DNA of 64,000 bases from Maricurvus nonylphenolicus. Lineage in GTDB: Bacteria > Pseudomonadota > Gammaproteobacteria > Pseudomonadales > Cellvibrionaceae. The position numbers and the translations under genes were made by a program. Positions within the stretch are counted from its first letter, which is position 1. The number at the start of each line of letters is the position of its first letter. Shown piece after piece: positions 16,414 to 25,745 of the stretch. Location of the stretch: the NCBI RefSeq assembly GCF_042854845.1, contig NZ_AP031498.1, forward strand, positions 2,728,001 through 2,792,000. The letters run 5' to 3'. A model generated the notes under the pieces. It made no database searches and was not told where the DNA came from. It saw nothing but the letters and a program-made list of their open reading frames with translations.

Positions 16414-17036
16414 GGCCACACCCCCTCTAACTGGGCACGTAATTGATGTATCGCTCTGGAATAGTGGGTTTTTACACTGCCTTCACTGCAATCCATTGCC
16501 ATGGCAGTTTCTCGCGTACTTAGTCCCTCCCAACAACGTAACATAAAGGCCTGTTGCTGTCGGTTGGGAAGCGCTGCCAGGGCTACTTCGAGCTTTTCCA
16601 GGCGCTGCTCACTGGCCAACACTTCCTCACCAGTTTGATGCCTTGCCGGAATGGGTAAGCCTTCTTCAGCAAAATCCCTTTCTTCTGCAACTTCTAAAGA
16701 AGATTCCTGAGCGCTGGAAGGCAATAGCCATTGCTGAAAGCGCTTGATAACACCGCCGCGACGATGGTGATCAATGATACGATTATTCAGCACTCGATAG
16801 AACAGTGGCGCCCACTGATCAGCAGGCTTGTCACTATAACGCTTTACCAAATTGATCATGCTGTCCTGGACGATATCCAAAGCATCGTCGCCGTTGCCCA
16901 CAGCAATCTCCGCCATGCGCAATGCACGGCGTTCCACGCTGGCCAGAAATTGATTCAGCGCTTGATTGTCTTGCAGGCTGTGCTCCTTATTGGCCAGTGC
17001 TGTGTCCATTAATGGGTAGGCAGTATCTGCGATCAT
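16410..17036 (-). CDS. ECF-type RNA polymerase sigma factor
   Basis: 208 residues. Region 2 spans about 27-95 (with DALDIVQDSMINLVKRY and the basic RIIDHHRRGG), and region 4 about 147-203, with LPNRQQQAFMLRCWEGLSTRETA and the HTH recognition helix around EGSVKTHYSRAIHQL. The linker (95-145) is longer than usual and acidic. It directs RNA polymerase to a small regulon, often cell-envelope genes. The start ATG overlaps the stop of the KGDRID-repeat gene (ATGA) and its own stop overlaps the anti-sigma-like gene, so all are made in a coupled fashion. Confidence 0.87.
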   Translation of the reverse strand: MIADTAYPLMDTALANKEHSLQDNQALNQFLASVERRALRMAEIAVGNGDDALDIVQDSMINLVKRYSDKPADQWAPLFYRVLNNRIIDHHRRGGVIKRFQQWLLPSSAQESSLEVAEERDFAEEGLPIPARHQTGEEVLASEQRLEKLEVALAALPNRQQQAFMLRCWEGLSTRETAMAMDCSEGSVKTHYSRAIHQLRAQLEGVWP

Positions 17037-17383
17037 GCCTGATTTCGCTTATCATGCTGGCGATCAAGGCGATTATCAATACGCTCACCTTTGTTATCCA
17101 GTTTTCTATCGATGCGCTCGCCTTTGCGATCAAGCTTTTGATCAATGCGATCACCCTTGCGATCCAGATGTTCCGCTTTACGATAGTTGCCATTTGCCGC
17201 TGCTCGCTCCGCCGCCCGATCAAGCTTTGCATCGATTCTGTCACCCTTACGATCAAGTCGCTCCTCGATACGGTCACCTTTGTTATCCAGGCGGTTCTCG
17301 ATGCGATCACCTTTGTCGGCCGCCATAGTGTTGCTAGCAATACCCAAACCCAGAGCTAAGCTTAGTAATAGAACATTTTTCAT
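17033..17383 (-). CDS. Secreted KGDRID 11-residue repeat protein
   Basis: 116 residues from ATG 17383, which gives a proper signal peptide (MKNVLLLSLALGLGIASNTM, cut near AADKG). The mature protein is about six copies of an 11-residue unit of the form KGDRIDxKLDR, interrupted once by an AAERAAANGNYRKAEH segment. The spacing predicts one long, highly charged helix or coiled coil in the periplasm. It is the first gene of the five-gene sigma operon and its stop overlaps the sigma-factor start. Such repeat proteins occur in other gammaproteobacteria but I know of no function. The DNA itself carries matching imperfect tandem repeats. Confidence 0.8.
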   Translation of the reverse strand: MKNVLLLSLALGLGIASNTMAADKGDRIENRLDNKGDRIEERLDRKGDRIDAKLDRAAERAAANGNYRKAEHLDRKGDRIDQKLDRKGERIDRKLDNKGERIDNRLDRQHDKRNQA

Positions 17384-17441
17384 TGTTATGCTTCCTTGTG
17401 AGTGGCTGTGTACCCTTAATAACGCCATGAGCTACAGATGG

Positions 17442-17469
17442 TTGACAAAAAACGCTAAACTCTTATAAC
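17442..17469 (+). promoter_or_regulatory. Sigma-70 promoter of the hybrid kinase gene
   Basis: A perfect -35 TTGACA (17442-17447) and a -10 TATAAC (17464-17469) are spaced 16 bp apart, 82 bp before the GTG start at 17551. Confidence 0.72.
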
Positions 17470-17550
17470 TAGCTGATTCTTAAGGAACTTATCGCTTTCA
17501 TATTTACCTCGCAGTAGAGTGAATACATATGAAAGTACAAGGAGCCCCCA

Positions 17551-19785
17551 GTGAAGACACAATTATTTGTGCCTAACTCCAAAGTCCAGAAAGACCGCGC
17601 CATCATGCGCGAAACCGATGAACGGCTGGCGAGGTACAGCCGGCGCGGCCTGGTGCTCAATCTTGCAGCCTATCTGCTGTGCGTCGCCATAGGTTATATG
17701 CAGGCCATAGCCCCCATGATGACAGTGGGCCTGACCGTCGGCTTACTGCTGCTTACCGCTCTGCGGGGTTACTACCTGTTTCGCTTTGAAAGCCTTTATG
17801 CCAGGGCTCCTGCACGTTGGCGTAACCAGTATTTTGTCGTCACCTTTTTGGGCGCTATCTGGTGGAGCGTTATCATGGTGAGCTTCACCGTGACACTTGG
17901 CATGGTGGGAGAAGTTCCCATACTCTGGCTGTACACGATTGTATTCTTTTCAACCACGGCCTACGGTTTTTCCCCTTACCGTATTTTCTGTCAGAGCTAT
18001 CAAATCATTGCGTTATTGCCCGCAGCCATCAGTGCGCTTTGGGTCGGTGGGCTCGACGGATATATGTACGCCATCACGATGTTTGTCTTTTTGGGTTTGC
18101 TCAATGTGCAAACCAAAAGCATGAGCAACAATTATTGGGAGCGGTTAGAGTCAAACTTTGCCCTTAAACAAAAAGCCAAAGATCTGGAAGCCGAGAAGCG
18201 CGATAGCGAGGCCTCGGTTGAGTTAAATAATGAATTCCTGGCCAACCTTGGGCAGGAATTTAGAACTTCGCTTAATGACGTTCTCGGAGGTTTGGCGTTA
18301 CTAAAAGACAGCAATTTGTCCGGTGCGCAGCTGGATTTATTACAGCTGACTGAAAAAGCCAGTTTGCGACAACTGGATCTGGTGACCAATGTGATGGATT
18401 TTGCGCGTATCGCCAACCATCAATTGGTACTTGATATCAGTGTCTTTAATTTGCGCCAGCAACTGGAAGACTGGATCTCCACCTTATCTGTCGAAGCGCA
18501 CCAACAAAAGGTCGAGCTTGATTATGTCTTTGACGATGATCTACCGCAGCGAGTCAGAGGGGATGCGCAGCGGCTTGAGCAGATTTTCAGCAGCATGCTG
18601 GCCAATGCGCTGAAATTCTCTGAGCACGGACATGTATTGGTTGAGGCGCGATTTGAGCGCAAGGACGGCAAGCGTGGCGAGCTTAAGCTTACCGTAACCG
18701 ACGAAGGCACCATTTCCAGCTCTGCTGTAAATGACAATCAGTTTGATGCCTTTGCCCACGTCGAAACGACCAAGCTGGGTTCAGGTCTATGGCTTGCCAT
18801 TTGCCGGGGGCTGGTAGAGTGCATGGATGGCGATATGGGTATGATCGATGACCCAGAGCTTGGCCATAAGTTATGGTTGACGCTAGATCTTGAGATTGCC
18901 AATAACCAACCGGCATCCATCAATCACAATCCCAGATTAAACTCCCGACGCATTTTATTGCTCGAGTCCAATCCGGTTGGCGATAAAAATATCACTGATG
19001 CCCTTGATACATGGGGGGTAGCGGTGGAGCTGGCAGCAACCCCGGAAATTGCCCTGCAAAGACTGGATGCAGCTGTAGATACTGAGCATGCATTCGAAGC
19101 AATATTAATGTCTCCCATTGCCAGTAACTTTGCAGACACCAAGGCCAACACCGAAAGTATCCTGGATTTTTCTCAACAATTACGTGAAGACAAAATCCAT
19201 GGCAAGTTAAAGCAGGTACTGTTGTGCTCACACCACGACAGTAAACTAAATCAGCAGCAAGAGCTGCATGGCAATCCAGGTGCTATTCGCTTGCTACATC
19301 GCCCGGTTATGCGTCAATCACTACACGACAATCTAACCACACTGTTGTTGGGTACCGATGAAGTGAAGGAAAAGGCCGAGCACGAGCACGATCACAATCT
19401 GGGAACGGGGCGTACGGTGTTACTGGTTGAAGATCATCGCGTCAACCAAATGGTCGCCGAAGGTATGCTGAAAAAGCTTGGCTACAGGGTCAAGCTTGCT
19501 GTCAATGGGCGTGAGGCGTTAACGCAATTCGATGAGGATGACGTCGACCTGATTTTAATGGATTGCCAAATGCCGGAGATGGATGGCTTTGAGGCAACCC
19601 GTGAAATCAGATCCAGAGAGCAGAGTAGAACAACAGAAGAGCGTGTACCGATTTTAGCCATGACTGCACACGCCGCCGAGGGAGATGAAGCTCTCTGCCT
19701 GGCGGCAGGTATGGACGATTATCTGGTTAAACCGGTGCGCTATGATCAGCTTGAGGCACGCCTCAAGCGCTGGTTAGGCGCCTGA
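17551..19785 (+). CDS. Hybrid sensor kinase-like protein lacking the phospho-accepting His
   Basis: 744 residues, GTG start with AAGGAG upstream. Several membrane helices (about 33-180) are followed by a coiled coil, a HisKA-like dimerisation domain, an ATPase domain and two receiver modules. The H-box normally reads SHExRTP; here it is GQEFRTS, so Gln235 replaces the catalytic histidine (codon CAG at 18253-18255). The ATPase domain keeps the N-box asparagine (LANALKF) and a G2-like GSGLWLAI, but the G1 box is altered (TDEGTI). The first receiver-like domain (about 466-600) has Ser521 where aspartate is expected; the second is canonical with Asp671 in LMDCQMPEMDG. It therefore cannot autophosphorylate in the usual way and may be a scaffold or a receiver for another kinase. 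Confidence 0.9.
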   Translation: MKTQLFVPNSKVQKDRAIMRETDERLARYSRRGLVLNLAAYLLCVAIGYMQAIAPMMTVGLTVGLLLLTALRGYYLFRFESLYARAPARWRNQYFVVTFLGAIWWSVIMVSFTVTLGMVGEVPILWLYTIVFFSTTAYGFSPYRIFCQSYQIIALLPAAISALWVGGLDGYMYAITMFVFLGLLNVQTKSMSNNYWERLESNFALKQKAKDLEAEKRDSEASVELNNEFLANLGQEFRTSLNDVLGGLALLKDSNLSGAQLDLLQLTEKASLRQLDLVTNVMDFARIANHQLVLDISVFNLRQQLEDWISTLSVEAHQQKVELDYVFDDDLPQRVRGDAQRLEQIFSSMLANALKFSEHGHVLVEARFERKDGKRGELKLTVTDEGTISSSAVNDNQFDAFAHVETTKLGSGLWLAICRGLVECMDGDMGMIDDPELGHKLWLTLDLEIANNQPASINHNPRLNSRRILLLESNPVGDKNITDALDTWGVAVELAATPEIALQRLDAAVDTEHAFEAILMSPIASNFADTKANTESILDFSQQLREDKIHGKLKQVLLCSHHDSKLNQQQELHGNPGAIRLLHRPVMRQSLHDNLTTLLLGTDEVKEKAEHEHDHNLGTGRTVLLVEDHRVNQMVAEGMLKKLGYRVKLAVNGREALTQFDEDDVDLILMDCQMPEMDGFEATREIRSREQSRTTEERVPILAMTAHAAEGDEALCLAAGMDDYLVKPVRYDQLEARLKRWLGA

Positions 19786-19807
19786 AACTTACCTCTACAC
19801 GCTGAGC

Positions 19808-20620
19808 TTATTCAAACGAAGCCCAAATAGGGGCGTGGTCAGACGGTTTTTCCATGCCTCGTACTTCGTAGTCAATACCCGCATCTTTACAGCGCTTGGC
19901 AAGAGATTCCGTTGCCAGCACCATATCGATGCGCAGACCACGTTTTGGCTCTCTTTCAAAGCCGCGACTGCGGTAATCAAACCAGGAGAAGTGCTCGTTG
20001 GAATCAGGGTGCTTTTCTCTGAAGGTATCTGTTAGCCCCCAAGACAGTAACGTCTCCATCCACTCGCGCTCTTCAGGCAAGAAACTGCATTTACCTGTGC
20101 GTAGCCAGCGCTTGCGGTTATCTTCGCCGATACCAATATCCAGATCCGTATGGGATATATTCATATCACCCATAACAATCACATCCTCATCGGCACTGCA
20201 GTGATTGGCAAGATACTCATTCAGATCTTCATAATATTTGGCTTTATTGGGAAACTTGGTTGGGTGATCCCGGTTTTCCCCTTGCGGAAAATAACCGTTG
20301 ATCAGTGTTATTTCGCCACCCAGTGGTGATTCACAGCGGGCGGCGACAAAACGGCGCTGAGCATCTTCTGCCTCACCGGGAAAGCCACACTGGCTTTCAA
20401 TGATTTTATGCTTGCTGAGCAGGGCAACTCCGTAATGGGTTTTCTGACCATAATAGACAACGTCATAACCCATGGCTTTTATATCATCGACAGGAAACTG
20501 CTCATCTGTGACCTTGGTTTCCTGCAGGCCGATAAAATCCGGCAGCTGAGCGTCCGTGAGTGCCTGCAGCTGGTGTAGGCGCATCCGCACGCTGTTCACA
20601 TTAAAAGAAATTACTTTCAT
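19808..20620 (-). CDS. xthA: Exodeoxyribonuclease III
   Basis: A 270-residue AP endonuclease/3'-5' exonuclease of base-excision repair. The ATG at 20620 is chosen because family members begin MKVISFNVNSVR; the frame extends further upstream without support. Metal and catalytic motifs are visible: N7, the LQETK block with the catalytic glutamate, NGYFPQGE, GDMNISHTDLDI, and the terminal SDHAPIW histidine. It is convergent with the hybrid-kinase gene and lies downstream of prc, separated from it by a terminator. Confidence 0.95.
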   Translation of the reverse strand: MKVISFNVNSVRMRLHQLQALTDAQLPDFIGLQETKVTDEQFPVDDIKAMGYDVVYYGQKTHYGVALLSKHKIIESQCGFPGEAEDAQRRFVAARCESPLGGEITLINGYFPQGENRDHPTKFPNKAKYYEDLNEYLANHCSADEDVIVMGDMNISHTDLDIGIGEDNRKRWLRTGKCSFLPEEREWMETLLSWGLTDTFREKHPDSNEHFSWFDYRSRGFEREPKRGLRIDMVLATESLAKRCKDAGIDYEVRGMEKPSDHAPIWASFE

Positions 20621-20663
20621 GATTTTCCCCAAAAATCCCAACACTAAAAATACTTGGCATAAA

Positions 20664-20690
20664 AAAGGGCTGTGCAAAGCACAACCCTTT
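20664..20690 (-). terminator. Intrinsic terminator downstream of prc
   Basis: A 12-bp stem with one mismatch (AAAGGGTTGTGC with GCACAGCCCTTT on the minus strand, loop TTT) ends in six T, just after the prc stop and before xthA. Confidence 0.85.
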
Positions 20691-20711
20691 ATACATGGTT
20701 AACTGTATCAG

Positions 20712-22850
20712 TTAGAAGTTAGCAACCTGTTGAGACTTACGCTGGTTCATCAGCTTCATATAGTCCAGCAGGATATAGCCAGTTTCTTGCAGCAGGGCAT
20801 CATTATCAACATCAATGGTATCCTGACTTTGGCTGGCTTGCTGCTCTTCCTCTTTTTCAGAGTCTGATTTAAAGGCTTCGATATCAGCAAAGGGTTCCTG
20901 GCCTTTGCCGGTGCGGCGCTTGTTAATCAGCTCTAGATTTTTATCTTCAATGGCCTTTTGTTCTGCAAGGCGTGCATTTTCATTTAAAGATATCTCTGAC
21001 TTATCTTTAATGCTGGCAAGATTAGCTACTTGATCAACCAGATAAATCAGGTCCGGATCGGAAGATGCGCGCTCTTCGTGGCGACGTGTCAGCTCTGAAA
21101 TAAGCCCGGTAAAATCGAAATACTTTTCGTGAGGCACTTCATGAATCTTGTCCCAGGGCAGGGCGTTATCATAGGTGCTTTCACCCACATCTTCAGGATC
21201 TACCAATGAAGGTAGAGCAATATCAGGAACAACGCCGCGGTGCTGTGTGCTGTCACCAGAAACGCGATAGAACTTGGACTCGGTAATTTTCAGCTCACCC
21301 TCGTAGACAGGTGTTAGAGACTGAACAGTGCCTTTACCAAATGATTGCGAACCAATAACCAGGCCGCGCTGATAATCCTGGATGGCGCCAGCAAAAATCT
21401 CAGATGCTGAAGCGCTCAGGCGATTAATCAGTACAACCATTGGGCCACGATAGAGTGCAGGCTTACGCGAACGGCTGTGACGTGAAATAGGCTGGTTGGC
21501 CTGACGAATTTGAACCACAGGGCCGGGATCAATAAACAGATCAGTCAGAGTGGTAGCTTCCTGGAGTGAGCCGCCGCCATTGTTACGCAGATCAAGAATC
21601 AGGCCGTCAATACCTTCCTGATCCAGTTCTGCCAACAGTTTATATACATCACGGGTGGTACTCTTAAAGTCGGCGTCACCACGACGGTAGGCTTCAAAGT
21701 CGATATAAAATGCGGGCACGTGAATGACCCCGATTTTAAACAATTCGCTGCCATCAGTGAGTTCGATAACGGCCTTCTTGGCTGCTTGCTCTTCAAGCTT
21801 TACCTTGCCGCGATTAATGCGAATGGTTTTGTTAACACTGTCGTCAACGGCATCTGCAGGAATAACGGAAAGGCGCACGACAGTATTTTTAGGGCCACGG
21901 ATCAAGTCAACAACTTCATCAAGGCGCCAGCCAACGACATCCACCAGTTCACCGTCATCGCCCTGACCAACCGCCACAATTTTATCGGCAGGTTTTAGTT
22001 CGCCTTGCTTATCAGCAGGGCCAGCGGTGATAAGACGAACAACTTTGGTGTGCTCATCTTCACTTTGCAACACAGCGCCAATGCCCTCTAAAGACAGCGA
22101 CATGCTGATGTTGAAGTTTTCACGGGTGCGAGGAGAAAGGTAATTGGTGTGAGGGTCGTAGAGCATGGTTAATGCATTGATCAGCGCCTCGAAAATATCT
22201 TCAGAATCTTGCTGCTGTAGACGCTTTAATTGATTGCCGTAACGACGATGCAGGGTTTCTTTTGCTTCCGCCTGTGTTTTGCCTGCCAGCTTTAGACTTA
22301 ACACATTGGACTTCAGACGTTTACGCCAGAGTTCATCGGCGGCTTTTTGATCTTGTTGCCAGCTCAACTGCTCTGGATCAATACTAAGGCTTTCGTCTTT
22401 AGTAAAGTCAAAAAGGAATTTCTCGTCTTCAAGCTTGCTAATAATCCATTCAAGCCGGCTTTCGGCACGCTGGTTATAGCGAGAAAATATTTTGAAACCG
22501 GATTCCAGATTGCCACGGCGCAACAGATCATCCATTTGGGTTCGCAGCGCGGAGAACTCATCGATATCAGTTTGCAGTAGGTAACTTTTAGTTGGATCAA
22601 GACTGTCCAGCAGCTGATCGAAATACTGAACGGAAAGTTCATCATCGAGAGGGAGATTTCGATAATGACGAGTGGTCAATTTATCGACAATCTCAACGGT
22701 GGTTTTGCTCTGATTATCGCTAAATGCGTAATTATTGGCACTCCATGCCGAACTACTTGTAAGCCATAAAAAACTGATAATGGCCAGGGCTACACTAGGG
22801 ACTAGGCGACCCGTTCTAAAAATACTACTTTGTAATGCCAAAATTCGCAT
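20712..22850 (-). CDS. prc: Tail-specific C-terminal processing protease (Prc/Tsp)
   Basis: A periplasmic serine/lysine protease that degrades proteins with exposed hydrophobic C-termini, trims murein hydrolases and PBP3. 712 residues with an N-terminal signal helix ending around SSAWSANN. A PDZ domain spans about 240-330 and the catalytic core about 370-530. By alignment with E. coli (S452 and K477, 25 apart) the catalytic pair is S481 in SASASEI and K506 in FGKGTVQ. The C-terminal part is the charged DUF3340-like region of this family. The gene has its own terminator and a TATAGT-like element upstream. Confidence 0.95.
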   Translation of the reverse strand: MRILALQSSIFRTGRLVPSVALAIISFLWLTSSSAWSANNYAFSDNQSKTTVEIVDKLTTRHYRNLPLDDELSVQYFDQLLDSLDPTKSYLLQTDIDEFSALRTQMDDLLRRGNLESGFKIFSRYNQRAESRLEWIISKLEDEKFLFDFTKDESLSIDPEQLSWQQDQKAADELWRKRLKSNVLSLKLAGKTQAEAKETLHRRYGNQLKRLQQQDSEDIFEALINALTMLYDPHTNYLSPRTRENFNISMSLSLEGIGAVLQSEDEHTKVVRLITAGPADKQGELKPADKIVAVGQGDDGELVDVVGWRLDEVVDLIRGPKNTVVRLSVIPADAVDDSVNKTIRINRGKVKLEEQAAKKAVIELTDGSELFKIGVIHVPAFYIDFEAYRRGDADFKSTTRDVYKLLAELDQEGIDGLILDLRNNGGGSLQEATTLTDLFIDPGPVVQIRQANQPISRHSRSRKPALYRGPMVVLINRLSASASEIFAGAIQDYQRGLVIGSQSFGKGTVQSLTPVYEGELKITESKFYRVSGDSTQHRGVVPDIALPSLVDPEDVGESTYDNALPWDKIHEVPHEKYFDFTGLISELTRRHEERASSDPDLIYLVDQVANLASIKDKSEISLNENARLAEQKAIEDKNLELINKRRTGKGQEPFADIEAFKSDSEKEEEQQASQSQDTIDVDNDALLQETGYILLDYMKLMNQRKSQQVANF

Positions 22851-22970
22851 AAAAAAGCTTCCATTTGCTTGAACCTGCAGATACGAGCTGACTATAGCAT
22901 AGAATCTGACTGGCTTTGGAGCTTAAATGAAAGCCTGAATCCAGGCCTGTGATGACCTTGGTATTTTGTC

Positions 22971-23633
22971 TTATTTTGCACTCTGCAGTGGTGCTAAGAG
23001 CAGGTCAAAATCCTTAGGCGCTACGTATTGCAAGCGGTCTTTTGCGTCGCTGTTAAGGACAATGTCCAGGCCCTGCTCGGGGTACAGGTAATGGGTCTCT
23101 GTCTCTGATGCTTTTACAACCTGGGAGGGCTTGCCAAATCGGCTCTCAACAATCTCTTGATTCAAACGGGCACCAGGTATAAAACTGACGCTACGAACAA
23201 TCAATCCCTGCGCTCTGTGTAAGTCTTCTTCACTTAAGAGGAACTTGCGTGAACCGCTGGCCATATACTCTTTATGGTCTGCTCGCTCTTTCATAGCCAA
23301 TAACAAATCGTCTTCAGCCCTAAAGCCAACAATCAGCTTGGCGCTTAAAGGGCCGCTTTGGTAGTGGGCGGCATAGAGCTCAAGTGCGCTGTTATCTTCT
23401 TGATCGCTGATGATCGCTATTTCGTGGTCGACACCCAGTAAGGTCGCGGTTTCACTGAGGGTGCTCTGACCAATATCGATACCAAACACCTGCGAATAAC
23501 CAGTACCGGACAGGGTAATCTCCCAGGGTAGACTGGTATTCTCGTTGGCCAAATGTTGTGCACGGGGTTTCAATCCCACGTAGGCAGTGGCAATCAGAGC
23601 CACAAAAGCGATCGTCAACAGCAGTTTGTTCAT
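22971..23633 (-). CDS. Uncharacterised membrane-anchored or secreted protein
   Basis: 220 residues with one N-terminal hydrophobic helix (2-20) and no lipobox or clear signal-peptidase site, so probably an inner-membrane anchor with a periplasmic domain. The body shows alternating strands and helices, with a segment resembling small-protein family repeats (GIDIGQSTLSETATLLG, then VESRFGKPSQVV). This pattern of a short two-helix unit found twice recalls BLIP/SmpA-like folds, but I cannot name a family. It lies 12 bases after the RbgA-like GTPase gene and is probably co-transcribed with it. Confidence 0.68.
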   Translation of the reverse strand: MNKLLLTIAFVALIATAYVGLKPRAQHLANENTSLPWEITLSGTGYSQVFGIDIGQSTLSETATLLGVDHEIAIISDQEDNSALELYAAHYQSGPLSAKLIVGFRAEDDLLLAMKERADHKEYMASGSRKFLLSEEDLHRAQGLIVRSVSFIPGARLNQEIVESRFGKPSQVVKASETETHYLYPEQGLDIVLNSDAKDRLQYVAPKDFDLLLAPLQSAK

Positions 23634-23645
23634 AAATCGGTAAGC

Positions 23646-24674
23646 TTATCGTTTAGGTTTCTTGGGGAAAGGGGGCTTGGCAGGCTTGTTTTTGCCAGAT
23701 TTGGGGGCTTTGCCTTTGTTTTTTGGGTCTACCTCTTTAATACGTGTACCCTCGCGCTTACCGGCTTTAAAGCGCTCTTTACGTAGGCGATCAGCTTCCT
23801 GTTTGGCCTGTTTATCCGCTTCAAGCTGTGCCAATTCACGGATTATCATATCCGGGCTTTCAAGGCTGATACGTCCTAGCATTCCGGCACGTAAATCATT
23901 AATTAGGATTTCTGAGGCCTTATTGAGATCAACCCGGCCTCCGCCCTTAAGGCAACCACGACGGGCACCCAATACCTCAAGCAGTTCAACCTCTGTCGCT
24001 GGCAGGCTTTTAAGCTCAAAACGCTCCTTTAGCAGGTCCGGGTAGGCCTTGAGTAGATAGGGGGCGATAAAGAAGGCGACATCGTCATATTCCATGGCGG
24101 TATCACGTATGGCCCCTGAGGCGGCAAGGCGGTAGCTGCTATTGGCATTCTCCACCTTGGGCCACAAAATTCCCGGCGTATCGAATAACACGATACCGTC
24201 TTCAAGGTTGATACGCTGCTGAGCCTTGGTTACTGCAGGCTCATTGCCGGTTTTCGCAATAGGGCGTCCGGCCAGGGTGTTAATCAGCGTGGATTTACCG
24301 ACATTGGGAATACCCACGATCAGGGTATTGATGGTTGAGAAGGTCTTATCCCGCGAAGGAAACATATTGCGACACAAGCGCAGCAACTGCTTGGTGTGGG
24401 CGGGATCTTCGGTGGTAATGGCCAGGGTTTTAACGTTGTTTTCCTGCTCGAGATGACGCTGCCAGGCCTCCGTCATCTCTGGATCGGCGAGATCGCTCTT
24501 GCTGAGTACTTTAATACACGGTTTATCACCCCGTAATTCAGCGATCATGGGGTTTTCACTGCTAAACGGGATACGTGCATCCAGTACTTCAATCAGCAGG
24601 TCAACCTTGGGCAGGATTTCCCGGATCTGCTTTTGGGCTTTGTGCATATGCCCGGGATACCAGTGAATGGCCAT
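23646..24674 (-). CDS. YlqF/RbgA-type ribosome biogenesis GTPase
   Basis: A 342-residue circularly permuted GTPase: the G4 motif (SKSD, 58-61) comes before G1 (GIPNVGKST, 121-129) and G3 (DTPG, 165-168). The start at ATG 24674 matches the family beginning MAIHWYPGHMHKAQKQI. Relatives help assemble the large ribosomal subunit. The C-terminal tail is unusually long and basic (rich in K, R, P), probably for rRNA binding. It is followed 12 bases on by the uncharacterised anchored protein. Confidence 0.93.
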   Translation of the reverse strand: MAIHWYPGHMHKAQKQIREILPKVDLLIEVLDARIPFSSENPMIAELRGDKPCIKVLSKSDLADPEMTEAWQRHLEQENNVKTLAITTEDPAHTKQLLRLCRNMFPSRDKTFSTINTLIVGIPNVGKSTLINTLAGRPIAKTGNEPAVTKAQQRINLEDGIVLFDTPGILWPKVENANSSYRLAASGAIRDTAMEYDDVAFFIAPYLLKAYPDLLKERFELKSLPATEVELLEVLGARRGCLKGGGRVDLNKASEILINDLRAGMLGRISLESPDMIIRELAQLEADKQAKQEADRLRKERFKAGKREGTRIKEVDPKNKGKAPKSGKNKPAKPPFPKKPKR

Positions 24675-24743
24675 ATATCGGTCTCTAGGGAGGTGAGAGT
24701 AAATGCGGGCTATTGTATCGGCCAAACCCGCGCTGTAAAGCCA

Positions 24744-25736
24744 CTACTGGCGGAACTCGGTAGGGGATACCCCCTCCCAACGTCGAAATGCTGCAGAGAA
24801 GTTGCTTTGGTCACTGAAACCCAGGCTCAAGCTGATGTCGACAATAGAGCGGGTACTGTCAGCCAGGTACTCTTTGGCCAGTTGATGGCGGATTTCCTGC
24901 AGTAATTGGGCAAAGCTGGTGTCATTGGCAGCCAATTTACGCTGTAGCTGCCTAACACTCAGGTGCAGGGCGTCGGCAATATCTTGCTGTTTGGGCTCGC
25001 CGGACTGCAGTCGGTGTCGAATCTCGTTCTCCACATGTAGGACCACATTGTCGCGCTCAAGCTTTTGCAGGTAATCCAGAGCAACTGACTCTCCAGCACT
25101 GGCTAACGCTGGATTGGAGGTCTGGCGAACCTTATCCATAGCCTCCTTATGGATAACGACTCGATCATCCTTGGCCTCAAAATGCATGGGGCGACCATAA
25201 AAAGCTTTTCGATAGGGCGCCAGGTCTTCCGGCAGCTGACGGACAAAGTGCACTTCGGCCAGGTCTTCTTCATTTAACCGTGATACAAATGAGTGTAAAA
25301 AGGCATCCAGCGCTTCATCGGCAATGAGCGCTCGAATATCGGGCTCAATACTCCATATCAGGCTCCAGTCACCATTTGCCTGCTGCTCGAGGCGCATATC
25401 CGCAACATTGCTGACCAAACGGCTCAGCTTTACCAAGCGCTTAAGTGACTCATGAAGAGTTCCGCAGGCGTCAACGGCCATACCCATGGCATGAAAAGTC
25501 GTTGCCGAACGAAATGCGGGGACGCTCAGGCCAAAAGAGGGCTCATTGGTAGCCTTAACACAGACTTTCCAAAGGCGGGTCATATCCGACACAAGAAAGC
25601 GTGCGTCAGGATCAAGCGTTTGTTTGATATCTAATCCGGCTTCAGTAAACACTGCAGCCGGGTCTAAACCATGGTCCCTGAGTGACTCTGCTATAGCGCC
25701 AGCCCAGGAGGCCAGTGTGGTACTTCGTAATTCCAT
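24744..25736 (-). CDS. AraC-family transcriptional regulator
   Basis: 330 residues from ATG 25736 (an in-frame GTG lies three codons upstream). The N-terminal part resembles the Arabinose_bd/OruR-type ligand domain common in pseudomonad regulators; the C-terminal 100 residues carry two HTH motifs ending in SIVDISLSLGFSDQSNFSAAFRRW and SPTEFRQ. It diverges from the TonB-dependent receptor gene across a region with a 21-bp-spaced direct repeat, so that receptor is the likely target. The ligand is unknown. Confidence 0.92.
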   Translation of the reverse strand: MELRSTTLASWAGAIAESLRDHGLDPAAVFTEAGLDIKQTLDPDARFLVSDMTRLWKVCVKATNEPSFGLSVPAFRSATTFHAMGMAVDACGTLHESLKRLVKLSRLVSNVADMRLEQQANGDWSLIWSIEPDIRALIADEALDAFLHSFVSRLNEEDLAEVHFVRQLPEDLAPYRKAFYGRPMHFEAKDDRVVIHKEAMDKVRQTSNPALASAGESVALDYLQKLERDNVVLHVENEIRHRLQSGEPKQQDIADALHLSVRQLQRKLAANDTSFAQLLQEIRHQLAKEYLADSTRSIVDISLSLGFSDQSNFSAAFRRWEGVSPTEFRQ

Positions 25737-25745
25737 CTCTCTCAC

